DNA of 64,000 nt from Methylobacter tundripaludum (GCF_002934365.1 NZ_PTIY01000005.1:124001-188000), one strand, 5' to 3'; counted from the first letter of the stretch, positions 36,564-51,179 are shown. Program-made: numbers and translations. The notes: generated from the letters alone by a model not told the origin.

Positions 36564-38798
36564 ATGAAATTCACTAATAAATGGCTTAAATCTTACCGCT
36601 TTTTGGCATGTACCCTGGTCACGCTGTTATTCATCGCGCACACTGCGCATTGGCTGCATATTCCAACCCTGCAACGCATGGAAAACATTTTATATGACTT
36701 GCGCTTGCGAACCACCGTTGTCAACACCGTAGACCCCCGCATTGTCATTATCGACATTGACGAGGAAAGCCTCGCCAAAGAGGGACGTTGGCCTTGGCGT
36801 AGAGATAAGCTGGCCTATTTGGTCGATATGTTGTTCGATTATTACAACATTAAACTGCTAGGCTTTGACGTGGTTTTTTCCGAGCCGGATACCAGCGGCG
36901 GCGTGGAGCTACTGGAAAAACTGGCCTCCGGCCCGCTACAAAAAGATGCCGATTTTCTATTGGCATTGGAAACGGTGCGCCCGCAATTGTCTTACGATGA
37001 CATGTTTGCCAAAAGCCTTGAAACCCGGCCTGTTGTTCTGGGGTATTTCACCAGTCATATCACCGAAAAGACCCCCGAGATAGGCATACTGCCAAGACCT
37101 TTGGCTGCGGCGGACGGATTGCCGTTCAGCTCTTTGCTGTTCAAAGGAAAAAGTTATGCCGCCAATCTGGCAAAACTGCAAACGGCGGCAATGTCCGGCG
37201 GTTTTTTTAACAATCCCAATGTTGACGAGGATGGTGTTTACCGAAGACTGCCGCTGCTAATGAATTATAACAACCGGCTGTATGAAGCATTGTCGCTGGC
37301 ATTGTTCAGAACCTTGCTGGGCATGCCGGAAATTAAATTCGTTACCGGCGAACACTATGGCAAAAATAACTACGATAGCCGTCTGGAAGCCCTGGAGATT
37401 GAGAACTTCCACATCCCCGTTGACGAGAGCGGCGCCCTTTTAGTACCTTACCGGGGACGGCAAGGAAGCTTTACTTATATTTCGGCAACCGATGTACTTA
37501 ATGGCGTAGCCGATGTGGAGAAATTAAAAGACAAAATTGTTATTGTCGGCACCTCGGCGGCGGGTTTACTCGATTTGCGGGTAACGCCGGTACAAAACAT
37601 CTACGCGGGGGTCGAAGTGCATGCCAACATTCTCAGCGGCTTACTCGACCAAGCCATCAAATCCAGACCCAACTACATCCTTGCGGCTGAATTGGCCGAA
37701 TTGCTGTTAATCTGCTTGGCCGCAATCTTTGTATTTCCGCGTTTACCCGCGTTGTTATCCGCTGTTGTCTTCGGCATATTGCTTGTCTCTGGAATAGCGT
37801 TCAATTTTTACTGTTGGGCAATCTGGAACATCGATACCTTGTTGGCGACCCCCATTACCTTATTGATCGCCCTGTACGGTATCCAGCTGTTTTTCGGTTT
37901 TTTCTTCGAAAGCCGTAAGAAAAAACAAATGGGCAATATGTTCGGCCAATATATTCCGCCCGAATTGGTCGAACAAATGAGCCAATCGGATGAAGAGTTT
38001 TCTTTGAAAGGCGAAAGCCGGGAAATGACCGTGTTATTTTCCGATGTCCGGGGCTTTACCACCATTTCCGAAGGCATGGAGCCGCAGGAACTATGCGAAC
38101 TGATCAACGGCATTTTGACCCCGGTAACCAGCGTCATACACGAATCCAAAGGCACTATCGACAAATATATCGGCGACGCGATCATGGCTTTTTGGGGAGC
38201 GCCGATGCACAACCCTCAACATGCCGCCTACGCTGTAAAAGCGGGCCTGACAATCTTGCAAACCTTAACTTCAATTCAGCAGGAATTTAAAGCCAAAGGC
38301 TGGCCTGAAATTGACATCGGCATAGGCCTTAATACCGGAAAAATGAGCGTCGGCAATATGGGATCGCAATTCCGCATGGCTTACACGGTGATGGGCGATG
38401 CGGTCAATTTGGGTTCGCGCCTCGAAGGGCTTACCAAACAGTACGGCGTAAAAATGATTGTCAGCGAAAGCACTCTTCAGGCCGCCCCTGAATTCGTTTA
38501 CCGGGAACTCGATAAAGTCCGCGTCAAAGGCAAAAACAAACCCATTACTATTTACGAACCCTTGGGGGCAATGGAAGACGTCAGTTCCGAACAAATGCGG
38601 ATTCTCGACTTATTGAATCAAGGCCTGCATGGCTACCGGCAACAACAATGGGCCAGCGCGCAAATCATTTTCGAGCAATTGGCCAGGCAACACCCAGATG
38701 ACAGATTATATTCCATTTATCTTAAACGGATAGCCTACTACCTTGAATCGCCGCCCGGAACCGACTGGGATGGTGCGTTTACCCATACCAGCAAATAA
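36564..38798 (+). CDS. CHASE2-domain membrane adenylate/guanylate cyclase
   Basis: The 744-residue protein has an N-terminal membrane anchor and an extracytoplasmic CHASE2 sensor (VDPRIVIIDIDEESLAKEG, about residues 40-370). About three TM helices follow, then a class III nucleotide cyclase domain. Metal-binding aspartates are visible in LFSDVRGFTTIS and DKYIGDAIMAFWGAP. The purine-site region AYTVMGDAVNLGSRLEG matches adenylate cyclases. It should produce cAMP in response to an external signal. It is immediately upstream of the two-partner secretion genes, and CHASE2 cyclases are recurrent neighbours of FecR/TpsB loci. Confidence 0.92.
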   Translation: MKFTNKWLKSYRFLACTLVTLLFIAHTAHWLHIPTLQRMENILYDLRLRTTVVNTVDPRIVIIDIDEESLAKEGRWPWRRDKLAYLVDMLFDYYNIKLLGFDVVFSEPDTSGGVELLEKLASGPLQKDADFLLALETVRPQLSYDDMFAKSLETRPVVLGYFTSHITEKTPEIGILPRPLAAADGLPFSSLLFKGKSYAANLAKLQTAAMSGGFFNNPNVDEDGVYRRLPLLMNYNNRLYEALSLALFRTLLGMPEIKFVTGEHYGKNNYDSRLEALEIENFHIPVDESGALLVPYRGRQGSFTYISATDVLNGVADVEKLKDKIVIVGTSAAGLLDLRVTPVQNIYAGVEVHANILSGLLDQAIKSRPNYILAAELAELLLICLAAIFVFPRLPALLSAVVFGILLVSGIAFNFYCWAIWNIDTLLATPITLLIALYGIQLFFGFFFESRKKKQMGNMFGQYIPPELVEQMSQSDEEFSLKGESREMTVLFSDVRGFTTISEGMEPQELCELINGILTPVTSVIHESKGTIDKYIGDAIMAFWGAPMHNPQHAAYAVKAGLTILQTLTSIQQEFKAKGWPEIDIGIGLNTGKMSVGNMGSQFRMAYTVMGDAVNLGSRLEGLTKQYGVKMIVSESTLQAAPEFVYRELDKVRVKGKNKPITIYEPLGAMEDVSSEQMRILDLLNQGLHGYRQQQWASAQIIFEQLARQHPDDRLYSIYLKRIAYYLESPPGTDWDGAFTHTSK

Positions 38799-38904
38799 TT
38801 TTGTAAGAATTAACTCACATTTTTTATCACGTTCATGGAAGGAATAGGTATAACTACTTATCTAAATGTTATACTAAACAAACTATTAACGTGGAAGCGG
38901 GCCG

Positions 38905-42968
<4,064 letters not shown>

Positions 42969-42972
<4 letters not shown>

Positions 42973-44453
42973 CCGCCCATTTATCCTCTTTCAATAAAAC
43001 GCCCATACCGGCTCAATCAACTGCAGGAAGCGCTGTAGCGGAACCCGGATGGCGCACCCTTGGTTTCGCCGGGGTTTTTCGGCGAGGCCAAGGACAGTCC
43101 TCCCGCGCTACACTCCTTAATTGGAGTAAACCACGACAACCGCTGTCTCTGGCGGGTTATGGTTTATGGTTATGCTTATTAATTCTCACCCTACCCGCTT
43201 ATGCGGAGCCTCAAGTCGTCGGTCACATCAGTTTTGTCAAAGGTAGCAACGCAGCGCAACAACCTGGCGCCGCACCCCGTATCCTCGGTAAAGACACGGA
43301 GATTTTTCAGGGAGACAACATCCAAACGACCGAGCGCAGTTTTGTGATTGTCGAGTTTATCGACGGCGCCAAAGTTACCGTGCGGCCAAACAGCAACTTC
43401 AGTATTGATCATTACGACAGCCAATCGGCCAACAAAGCCGCTCAGTTGGTATTGCATCAAGGCGGAGTCAACACCAGCACCGGCGACATAGCCAAAGCTA
43501 ATCCCGAAAGTTTCCAGATAAAAACCCCGACATCCACCGTTAAACCCACAACCGAAAAAGCTGAATATACGGTAAATATTTGCGACAAAGAGTGCGCGGA
43601 AAAAGCGAAGCAAGCAGCCGGGACCCGGACCGAACAAAGCGTAGCCGCTCGTGTAGTCGATATTAAAGGCGAAGTCAGCGCGATAAACCGCGCCGAAAAA
43701 GACGCAAAAGAGCGCCCCCTGTCATTAGGCGCCCCCCTGTATAACTCCGATTCCATTCACAGCGAAAAGGACAGTTACGCGCTGTTGGTATTTCCTGATG
43801 GTGAGAAAATCACGTTACAGGCCGACAGCGACATGGATATTAAACAATATGACTACAAAGTTAGCGGAAAAAAAGACCGGATTTTATTGCGTTTGACAAC
43901 CGGCGGATTGCGTGCCTTGACTGGCAGCATCGGCAAGAACGATCATAGCGCCTTTGCGTTGGATACGCCGGTTGCAACAATCGGCATCAGAGGCACAGGT
44001 ACGGACTCCTATACAGACGGATCATCCCTTAATCATTCTACCTGGCAAGGAACATCGTTTTTGCAGAACGAAGCAGGAGAATTCGATGTGCCGGAAGGAA
44101 GCAGCAGCACCACGACCGGTTCGGATCAAATTCCACGGATATATCCCACTCCGCAAAATGCCCCGCAACCGCCCGCACCCAGGCCGGATACCAATAAATC
44201 CGACCCCAAAAAAGTATTCGAGTCAAAAACTCCCAGCGAAGGCGATACATCGGTTAAGTCCACTCGGGGAAACACCGCCGTCGAGAATAACAACGGCGGA
44301 AAAGCCACGGTAAAAGAAGGTGAAACCGGCTCCACAAATCAGGATGGACAAACAACGACGTTTCAGTCCGATGAAGCCTCCTCCGGCAATACTTCATCCG
44401 GTAATTCGGGAGTATTTGACAACGATCCAGGTAATTCACTCGAAGGTTGTTAA
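42969..44453 (+). CDS. FecR-domain secreted protein with two FecR modules
   Basis: After a long N-terminal extension a signal-anchor (GLWLCLLILTLPAYA) leads into the first FecR domain (VGHISFVKGSNAA, DNIQTTERSFVIVEF). A second follows from about residue 228 (VVDIKGEVSAINR, DSIHSEKDSYALLVF, PVATIGIRGTG). The C-terminal 120 residues are Pro/Ser/Thr/Gly-rich and probably disordered. FecR domains are found in periplasmic sensors of iron-type signalling and in proteins next to TpsB genes. The gene overlaps tpsA by 4 bases and is followed by the transporter after 133 bases. The unusual 55-residue region before the signal-anchor may reflect an internal start; the listed ATG is chosen for the coupled overlap. 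Confidence 0.88.
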
Positions 44454-44586
44454 TGTAGCAGTGTAAAAGCGCGTTGCATTGATAACCTTTCTGCGCGAAT
44501 AATGCTGAAAATGCTTCGGCACCCCAAAAAATCATGAAAAAACAATACATCACCACACACACTAAAAAACATAAAGAGCGTTAGAG

Positions 44587-46191
44587 ATGAATAAGAAAAT
44601 TCATTGGTTTACCGCCCGATCCATCGGATCGACTCTAATCGCCGCCGGTTTATACCTGATCCCGCAAGCGTTTTGTCTGGCCGCAGCACCGCAGGAATTC
44701 AGATTTAACATTGAGCATTTTTCGGTTGAGGGTTTATCGCCGCTGTCCCAAACGTTTATCGACGACTACTTTAAACCGCTGCAAAACAAGCCCTACACGC
44801 TTAAAGAACTTCAAGACGTCAGCAAGGCGCTTGAACAGGTTATCCGCGAACAGGGATACCCGTTTTACCGGGTGGTAGTGCCGCCGCAAACGCTGGCCAG
44901 CGGCGATGTCAAACTGCAAGTCATTTCCTTTACCTTGGGCGAAATTGAAGTGACCGGCAATGAACACTTTACCCGCAACAACGTCATTGCCAGTTTACCG
45001 GTTCTTAGCAACACCGAATCGCCCAATACCCAGGCCTTATCCGAAGCGCTTAAAGTGGCTAATAAGCATCCGTCGAAACAGGTGCAGGTCATCTTCAAAC
45101 CCAGCCAAATGCCGGATAAACTGAACGCCAATATTGCAGTCTCGGAACGCCGCCCTTATCAGGCGTCCTTGATAGCCACTAATTACGGCACGCCCAGTTC
45201 GGGCGCTTACCGGTTGACTGGCGCATTGCAGTACAGCAACTTGTGGGGCCTGGATCATATCGTCAACGGCAGCTACTCGACTTCTCCCGATCATGCGGAT
45301 TCCGTAAAGCAATACGGCTTCAGCTACAGCCTGCCGGTCTACCGGCTCAAAGGCTGGTTGAGCGCCTACTATGCCAGTTCATCGGTTAATGTCGGCACCG
45401 TGGCGACCGATTTAACGGTGACTGGGGCCGGTGAAATGTACGGCATCCATTATCAGCAGTTTTTACCCAAACTGGGCAAATACGAGCATAGCCTGGATTT
45501 GGGCATCGATAACCGCTATTTCATCAACGATGTTCAATTTCAAAGCAGCCAAATCGGCGCCAATGTCCGCAGTGTACCGTTCAGCGTGCTTTATAAAGGC
45601 GAATATCCCTGGCAAAACGCTCACACCGGCTATTATGTGCAGTGGGTGGGCAATACCGACTTCGGCGGCCACAATACTGACGCGCATTACCAAGCGTCCC
45701 GCCTTAACACCAAGCAAAACTGGGACTTGCTGCGTTACGGCGGCAGTTTTTCGGTCAATGTTGAAAATTGGCTGATACAAACCAGCCTTACCGGCCAGCA
45801 AAGCAACAATCCGCTGATCGCCGGGGAACAGCTCGGCATTGGCGGCAGTTTTGATGTCAGAGGCTATGAGCAGCGCGAAACCGGGGCAGACAGCGGTGAA
45901 ATTGTAAAATTCGAAGTCACTACGCCCGCTTGGCCCGCCCTGAGCCTAGTCGAAGGGCAAAAAACCAATTTATTTGTCTTTTATGACTACGGTCATGGCC
46001 GTTTGCAAAGCGCTACACCGGGGCAAGTCAAAGACTGGAACCTGAGCGGCACAGGGATCGGCGCGCGCTTTCAATGGCAGGAGTATTTTCTAGGCAATAT
46101 TGCCTTTGCCAATGCGCTGGACACTGCCGAAGCGGGGACTACCAAAGCGGGAGACAACCGCATCCATGCCAATATTGTGTTCAAATACTGA
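44587..46191 (+). CDS. TpsB outer-membrane transporter (ShlB/FhaC/HecB family)
   Basis: The 534-residue protein has a signal peptide, then POTRA modules (VEGLSPLSQTFIDDYF, LGEIEVTGNEHFTRNNV). A C-terminal 16-strand beta-barrel domain follows, with the ShlB-type motif GGSFDVRGYEQRETGADSG and a terminal aromatic residue (IVFKY). It exports TpsA-type exoproteins through the outer membrane. The upstream TpsA gene at 38905 is the evident substrate, with the FecR gene between. Confidence 0.93.
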   Translation: MNKKIHWFTARSIGSTLIAAGLYLIPQAFCLAAAPQEFRFNIEHFSVEGLSPLSQTFIDDYFKPLQNKPYTLKELQDVSKALEQVIREQGYPFYRVVVPPQTLASGDVKLQVISFTLGEIEVTGNEHFTRNNVIASLPVLSNTESPNTQALSEALKVANKHPSKQVQVIFKPSQMPDKLNANIAVSERRPYQASLIATNYGTPSSGAYRLTGALQYSNLWGLDHIVNGSYSTSPDHADSVKQYGFSYSLPVYRLKGWLSAYYASSSVNVGTVATDLTVTGAGEMYGIHYQQFLPKLGKYEHSLDLGIDNRYFINDVQFQSSQIGANVRSVPFSVLYKGEYPWQNAHTGYYVQWVGNTDFGGHNTDAHYQASRLNTKQNWDLLRYGGSFSVNVENWLIQTSLTGQQSNNPLIAGEQLGIGGSFDVRGYEQRETGADSGEIVKFEVTTPAWPALSLVEGQKTNLFVFYDYGHGRLQSATPGQVKDWNLSGTGIGARFQWQEYFLGNIAFANALDTAEAGTTKAGDNRIHANIVFKY

Positions 46192-46280
46192 AGATTGAGT
46201 CATACTCTACGCGGAACTTTATCGCGCTGTTCGACCTTTAGCGCGTTGCACGTAAAAACACTTCCGACAAGTTGACAGAC

Positions 46281-48548
46281 ATGCATCAGGCCGCATCCCA
46301 TATCATTGTCATAGAGCTGGCTCCTCCAGATGAGGCCGTACCGCGTATTAAACTGCTTACCTCCTCCGCTGCCGCATTTTTAGGTTATACCGAGCAAGAA
46401 CTGATCGGCAGCCCTGTCGACCTGATCTACGCCGCCGAACACGACAAGGTGCTCTGGCGGGCGGCCCTTGCCGATGTAATCGCTGGTAAAGAGCGCGAGC
46501 CGGGAGCGGCAAGCTTTGCCTGCGACATACTCACCAAGACCAAGCGCAAAATCCGGGCATTCATATCCCTTGGTCTGTTATCCCCTCGGACAGCCTATAA
46601 AACCGACATTGTTTTGCTGATTCAGGACAAGCCCACCGACTCCGCTGAAGACTTGAGCACTAAATCCGCGCTGGCCGAAAGCGAAGAACGTTTTCGGCAA
46701 ATGGCCGAAATGACCGGCGAATGGTTATGGGAGCAGGATCCTGACGGCTACTATAGCTACAGCAGCACCGCGGTTACTCAAATACTCGGCTATCGTCAGG
46801 AGGAAGTACTCGGCAAACACTATACCGAGTTTTTAGCCCCGCAGGATAAAGCAGACCAACAGCGATATGTGACCAGCCGCCGGCCTTTTTATGCATTATT
46901 GTCCCACTACCGGCATAAAGACGGCCGCCAGATACTGACCGAATCGACCGGATTGCCGATTATCGACGGCGAAGGGAAACTGCTTAAATGGCGGGGCGTT
47001 GACCGTGACATTACCGCCAGAATGCATTTCCAGGATGCGCTTATCGAAAGCGAAAAACGCATCCGGCTCATTATCGACAGCTCGTTGAGCGCGATCGTGA
47101 TTATGGATGCTTACGGCATTGTTATCGATTGGAATCGCCCGGCCGAGAAAATATTCGGTTGGTCCAAAGAAGAAGCTATCGGCCAACGCCTTGACCAGTT
47201 AATTATCCCCCCCGCACAACGTGATGCGCATCGTCGGGCGTTGGGGCATTTCCTTCGTACCGGTTTTGGCCCATTCATAAACCGGTTAATCGAGCAAACC
47301 GCCATTCGCCGCGACGGCACTGAATTTCCGGTTGAACTAAACTTTTCCCCGTTAAAACAGGGCAACACTTATATATTCAGCGGTTTTATCCATGACATAA
47401 CCGAACGTAAACGCCTGGAGCATCGATTTCAACAAGCGGTGGAATCGGCGCCCAATGCGATTGTCATGGTCAACAAGACCGGAACGATCGAGATGGTCAA
47501 TTCGCAAACAGAGACGTCTTTCGGTTATTCACGCACTGAATTAGTGGGGCAACCGGTTGAAATATTAGTGCCGGAGCGCTTTCGCGAAGCTCATACCGGT
47601 TTTCGCCAAGCCTACCTCGCCGCCCCGGTATCCCGGCCTATGGGCGTGGGCCAGGAACTCTACGGGCTACGCAAAGACGGCACCGAATTTCCGGTTGAAA
47701 TAGGCCTCAGCCTGATCGACAGCAAAGAAGAAACATTGGTGCTGAGCACCATCGTAGACATTACCACGCGAAAAGCGACGGAAGCGGCAATCCGCCAAGC
47801 GCAAATCAATCTGGCCATTGCCCAAAGCGAAATCAAGATTGCCCAACGCATCCAGGCATCCCTGTCGCCGTCGGCGCCGATCAAATCCAATCATTTTGAA
47901 GTCACCGGCTATTGCTTGCCCGCCGACCAAGTCGGCGGCGATTATTTCGATTATTTTTACCGCGATGAAAACCATCTGGACATGATTATTGCCGATGTTT
48001 CCGGCCATTCGATCGGTCCCGCGCTGTTTATGGTCGAAACCCGCAGCGCCATTCGAACCCAGGCCGGCGGCCTGGGAACGCCCGCAAAAACCCTAAACAT
48101 ACTGAACAATTTTCTGTTTGAGGATTTGGACAAGTCCGACTACTTTATCACGCTGTTTTATTTGCAATACGACCTCTCCAACCATCAATTGAGTTTCGCC
48201 AATGCGGGCCACCCGCCCCCTTTACTGCTCAGTTCTTTTCAATCCGAATGCAGGCAACTCGATGCCGATGGGTTAATATTGGGCGTATACAAAAATGTGG
48301 TCTTTGAAGAAAAAATCACCACGCTGTCTGAAGGCGACTTAATTCTGCTGTATACCGACGGCTTAACCGAAGCGGAAAACGCTGATGGCGAGTTTTTCGG
48401 CCTAAAACGCGTCAACGACATTCTCGCCGAACATGGGCAGGAAACGCCGCAGACCATCATTGACGCGCTGCTGGAACAGCTAAAGCAATTTTGCGGCAGC
48501 GAATCCTTTAACGATGATATTACGTTGATGGTTTTTAAGCGGAATTAA
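46281..48548 (+). CDS. Multi-PAS SpoIIE (PP2C) phosphatase
   Basis: About 755 residues carry four PAS-like modules, as judged by PAS/PAC signatures (ILGYRQEEVLGKHYTEF, IFGWSKEEAIGQRLDQL, SFGYSRTELVGQPVEIL, and a weaker one at the N-terminus). A C-terminal SpoIIE/PP2C phosphatase follows with DQVGGDYFDYF, ADVSGHSIGPALFM, YTDGLTEAEN and NDDITLMVF. No membrane segment is seen, so it senses a cytoplasmic or bound cofactor signal. The ATG at 46281 is preferred to a TTG nine bases upstream. No kinase or STAS gene is adjacent; it could act on either partner-switching system in the window. Confidence 0.9.
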   Translation: MHQAASHIIVIELAPPDEAVPRIKLLTSSAAAFLGYTEQELIGSPVDLIYAAEHDKVLWRAALADVIAGKEREPGAASFACDILTKTKRKIRAFISLGLLSPRTAYKTDIVLLIQDKPTDSAEDLSTKSALAESEERFRQMAEMTGEWLWEQDPDGYYSYSSTAVTQILGYRQEEVLGKHYTEFLAPQDKADQQRYVTSRRPFYALLSHYRHKDGRQILTESTGLPIIDGEGKLLKWRGVDRDITARMHFQDALIESEKRIRLIIDSSLSAIVIMDAYGIVIDWNRPAEKIFGWSKEEAIGQRLDQLIIPPAQRDAHRRALGHFLRTGFGPFINRLIEQTAIRRDGTEFPVELNFSPLKQGNTYIFSGFIHDITERKRLEHRFQQAVESAPNAIVMVNKTGTIEMVNSQTETSFGYSRTELVGQPVEILVPERFREAHTGFRQAYLAAPVSRPMGVGQELYGLRKDGTEFPVEIGLSLIDSKEETLVLSTIVDITTRKATEAAIRQAQINLAIAQSEIKIAQRIQASLSPSAPIKSNHFEVTGYCLPADQVGGDYFDYFYRDENHLDMIIADVSGHSIGPALFMVETRSAIRTQAGGLGTPAKTLNILNNFLFEDLDKSDYFITLFYLQYDLSNHQLSFANAGHPPPLLLSSFQSECRQLDADGLILGVYKNVVFEEKITTLSEGDLILLYTDGLTEAENADGEFFGLKRVNDILAEHGQETPQTIIDALLEQLKQFCGSESFNDDITLMVFKRN

Positions 48549-48588
48549 TGACTGGGCCGCGTTAATCCAGAAAAGTACAAATGCCGAC

Positions 48589-49095
48589 TCAAAAATAGTC
48601 TGAAGCTGCCAACAACAAAGCGCCCGCGAACACGCCCGCCAGCACATCGTCCAGCATAATGCCCAAACCGCCGTGAACCTTCCGGTCAATCCACTTAATC
48701 GGCCACGGTTTGAGTATGTCGAAGAACCTGAACAGAACAAAACCCAGCAGCATCGCTTGCCAACTGAAGGGAACCAGCCACATCGTTATCAGGTAACCGG
48801 CAATCTCGTCCCAAACGACGCCGCCAAAATCATGTTCATCCAGTTTTTTTGCGGCAATGTCGCAAATCCATATCCCGGCAACGGTCACGATCAGCGTCAA
48901 CAGGCTGTAAACGAACAGATTGGTTTGCGCAAACAGCCAGTAAACCGGAACGGCGGCCAATGTGCCCAAGGTGCCCGGAGCTTTTTTTGCCAGACCGGAG
49001 CCGAAGCCGAAGGCCAGAAACAGGATCGGGTCAGACAGGATCTGCCGGGGTGTCAGTTTGTTTTTACCCAGCCGGGTGTTAAGAAAAATGCTCAA
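48589..49095 (-). CDS. pgpA: Phosphatidylglycerophosphatase A
   Basis: The 168-residue membrane enzyme dephosphorylates phosphatidylglycerol phosphate. Family signatures GFGSGLAKKAPGTLGTLAA, VVWDEIAGYLITM and RFFDILKPWPI are present, with several TM helices. It overlaps thiL by 17 bases, the usual thiL-pgpA pair. Confidence 0.95.
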   Translation of the reverse strand: MSIFLNTRLGKNKLTPRQILSDPILFLAFGFGSGLAKKAPGTLGTLAAVPVYWLFAQTNLFVYSLLTLIVTVAGIWICDIAAKKLDEHDFGGVVWDEIAGYLITMWLVPFSWQAMLLGFVLFRFFDILKPWPIKWIDRKVHGGLGIMLDDVLAGVFAGALLLAASDYF

Positions 49096-50014
49096 AGCCT
49101 TTTACCTCTAATGGTTGGATATTGCCTGATTTGTTCAAGCGCAAACCCGGCTTGGCTTCAATGATGCCGATTTTGCTAGCCGCTATAGTTAATTGCTCGG
49201 CCTGATCTGGGCTTACGGTAAAGCACAATTCATAGTCGTCACCGGCAGTCAACGGCATAGCCCAATCGCCGGTATTGTTTATGTAGCTGAGCACCGGTTT
49301 TGACAACGGCAGCGCTTCCCAATCGATACACGCGCCGACTTGGCTTTGCTCCAGAATATGGCTCAGATCACCGGCCAAGCCGTCCGATAAATCGATGCAG
49401 GCATTGGCAACGCCGATTAAGGCCAGCCCCGCTTCGATTTGCGGATCAGGCCGGTTAAACCGGGTTAAAGCGGCGTCGGAATCGGCACAGCGGTACCCCT
49501 GTTTTATTTTCAAGCCTAGCCCTGCATCGCCTAAGAAGCCGGTCATATAAATAAAGTCACCGGGCCGGGCCGCTGAACGCCTCAGCGCCCTGCCTTTCGG
49601 AACTAGCCCCATAGCCTGAACGGTCAAGGTCAACGGGCCTGAGGTCGTATCGCCACCGATCAAATCCACCGAATGGCGCTCGGCCAGATTTAAAAAACCT
49701 TTGGCAAAAGCCGTCAGCCAGTTTTCATCAACCTTAGGCAGGGTTAATGCCAATGTCACGGAAATCGGTTTTGCGCCCATGCCGGCAAGATCGCTCAAAT
49801 TCACGGCCAACAGTTTATGCCCCAGCAATTCGGGGTCGGCTCCGGCAAAAAAATGCACATTTTCGACCATCGTATCGGTGGTCACGGCCAGCTCATAGCC
49901 GTCTGGAATGGACAACAGCGCGCAATCGTCGCCTATGCCCAACAGCGTTGAGGGATTGGCGATACGTTGCTGGGTGAAAAAACGCCGGATTAGGGAAAAC
50001 TCGGAAAGGGGCAT
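49079..50014 (-). CDS. thiL: Thiamine-monophosphate kinase
   Basis: This 311-residue AIR-synthase-like kinase phosphorylates thiamine monophosphate to the active cofactor. The motifs GIGDDCALLSIPDGYELAVT, VNLSDLAGMGAKPISVT and GGDTTSGPLTLT are present. It follows nusB, separated by a 7-bp tandem repeat array, and overlaps pgpA. Confidence 0.95.
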   Translation of the reverse strand: MPLSEFSLIRRFFTQQRIANPSTLLGIGDDCALLSIPDGYELAVTTDTMVENVHFFAGADPELLGHKLLAVNLSDLAGMGAKPISVTLALTLPKVDENWLTAFAKGFLNLAERHSVDLIGGDTTSGPLTLTVQAMGLVPKGRALRRSAARPGDFIYMTGFLGDAGLGLKIKQGYRCADSDAALTRFNRPDPQIEAGLALIGVANACIDLSDGLAGDLSHILEQSQVGACIDWEALPLSKPVLSYINNTGDWAMPLTAGDDYELCFTVSPDQAEQLTIAASKIGIIEAKPGLRLNKSGNIQPLEVKGFEHFS

Positions 50015-50021
50015 GAGATTA

Positions 50022-50091
50022 GGCTAAAGGCTAAAGGCTAAAGGCTAAAGGCTAAAGGCTAAAGGCTAAAGGCTAAAGGCTAAAGGCTAAA
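50022..50091. repeat. Tandem repeat, ten perfect copies of GGCTAAA
   Basis: Ten uninterrupted 7-bp units lie between the start of thiL and the stop of nusB. Because the array sits just upstream of the thiL start codon on the minus strand, copy-number changes would alter the distance from nusB. Similar AGGCTAA words occur in hairpins near 19300 and 56900. Confidence 0.95.
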
Positions 50092-50110
50092 AGTATAGGC
50101 CTTTCCGCCC

Positions 50111-50545
50111 TCACCTTGCGCCTTTCGCCTTTATTTCCATCGCCCTTTTTTGCTGCGCGACTTTGTCCAGTATGCCGTTGACATACTTGTGGCTGCCGTC
50201 GGCGCCAAAATGTTTGGCCAGATTAATGCCTTCATTCAACACAACCCGGTACGGCATATCCAGTCGATGCAACAACTCGTACACGCCGATTCTTAAAATC
50301 GCCCTTTCGACCGGGTCTATCGTATCGACAGGACGGTCTACAAATTCCGACAGCACCTGATCAATAGCTTCCAGATTTTTAGGCACACCGTAAAACAACT
50401 CGACAAAATAACTTTTCTGAGCGTCTTTCAATCGCTCTTCTTCCAGGAACTGCCGTTCAATCTCGCTAAGACTCTGACCGGCCATCTGCCATTGATACAA
50501 TGCCTGTACAGCCGCTTTTCGGGCATTGGTTCGAGCTTGACTCAT
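50111..50545 (-). CDS. nusB: Transcription antitermination factor NusB
   Basis: The 144-residue all-helical protein matches NusB, a component of the rRNA antitermination complex (ARKAAVQALYQWQMAGQS, RAILRIGVYELLHRLDMPY, LAKHFGADGSHKYVNGIL). Its ATG shares one base with the stop codon of ribH. This ribH-nusB-thiL-pgpA order is standard in gammaproteobacteria. Confidence 0.96.
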   Translation of the reverse strand: MSQARTNARKAAVQALYQWQMAGQSLSEIERQFLEEERLKDAQKSYFVELFYGVPKNLEAIDQVLSEFVDRPVDTIDPVERAILRIGVYELLHRLDMPYRVVLNEGINLAKHFGADGSHKYVNGILDKVAQQKRAMEIKAKGAR

Positions 50546-51021
50546 TAGTTTTCCAGATTATTAAATAAATTGACCATTTCAATGGCCGACATGGCCGCTT
50601 CCGCGCCTTTATTACCGGCTTTGGTGCCTGCGCGCTCTATCGCCTGCTCAATACTGTCGACGGTTAACACGCCAAAACTGACCGGTACGTCATATTGCAG
50701 GGAAACCTGGGCCAAGCCCTTAACGCATTCACCGGCGACATATTCGAAATGCGGCGTACCGCCCCGGATTACTGCGCCTACGGCGATGATCGCATCGTAT
50801 TTTTTAGTCGCCGCCACGCGTTGCACCACCATCGGCAATTCAAACGCACCGGGAGCCTTGACCAGATGAATATCCGCTTTGTTGGCGCCGTGACGCACCA
50901 GCGCATCGATCGCACCGGCTTCCAGTTGTTCAACGATGAAACTGTTAAAGCGGGAGGCTACAATGCAGAATTTTCCGCCTTGAACGAGCAAATTCCCTTC
51001 AAAGGTTTTTAGTGTTGACAT
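50545..51021 (-). CDS. ribH: 6,7-dimethyl-8-ribityllumazine synthase
   Basis: This 158-residue enzyme condenses the pyrimidine and butanone-phosphate precursors in the penultimate step of riboflavin synthesis. It has [29 protein letters not shown] and the C-terminal [14 protein letters not shown]. It is co-directional with ribBA, but 158 bases containing a hairpin element separate them. Confidence 0.96.
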   Translation of the reverse strand: MSTLKTFEGNLLVQGGKFCIVASRFNSFIVEQLEAGAIDALVRHGANKADIHLVKAPGAFELPMVVQRVAATKKYDAIIAVGAVIRGGTPHFEYVAGECVKGLAQVSLQYDVPVSFGVLTVDSIEQAIERAGTKAGNKGAEAAMSAIEMVNLFNNLEN

Positions 51022-51090
51022 GATGTTTCTCTACTGTGTGATTAACTGGTAATGTTATTGGAATCGCGTTGTAACAATTAATTGATTCAC

Positions 51091-51160
51091 CACGAAGACA
51101 CGAAGGGCACGAAGAAAACCAGGGTAAAAACGTTGTGCCCTTCGTGGTATTATTTTTTTA
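51091..51160. repeat. CACGAAG-type hairpin element
   Basis: CACGAAGGGCAC (51099-51110) pairs perfectly with GTGCCCTTCGTG (51135-51146), followed by a T-rich tract. Upstream are further CACGAAG words. It resembles the inner hairpin of the element at 6616-6763 and lies between ribBA and ribH. Confidence 0.55.
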
Positions 51161-51179
51161 GCCTATAAAGTCAATATCT

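Noticed and set aside
44454-44586. Possible promoter or attenuator before tpsB
   Set aside because: I found no convincing -10/-35 pair or stem-loop, so nothing is claimed.
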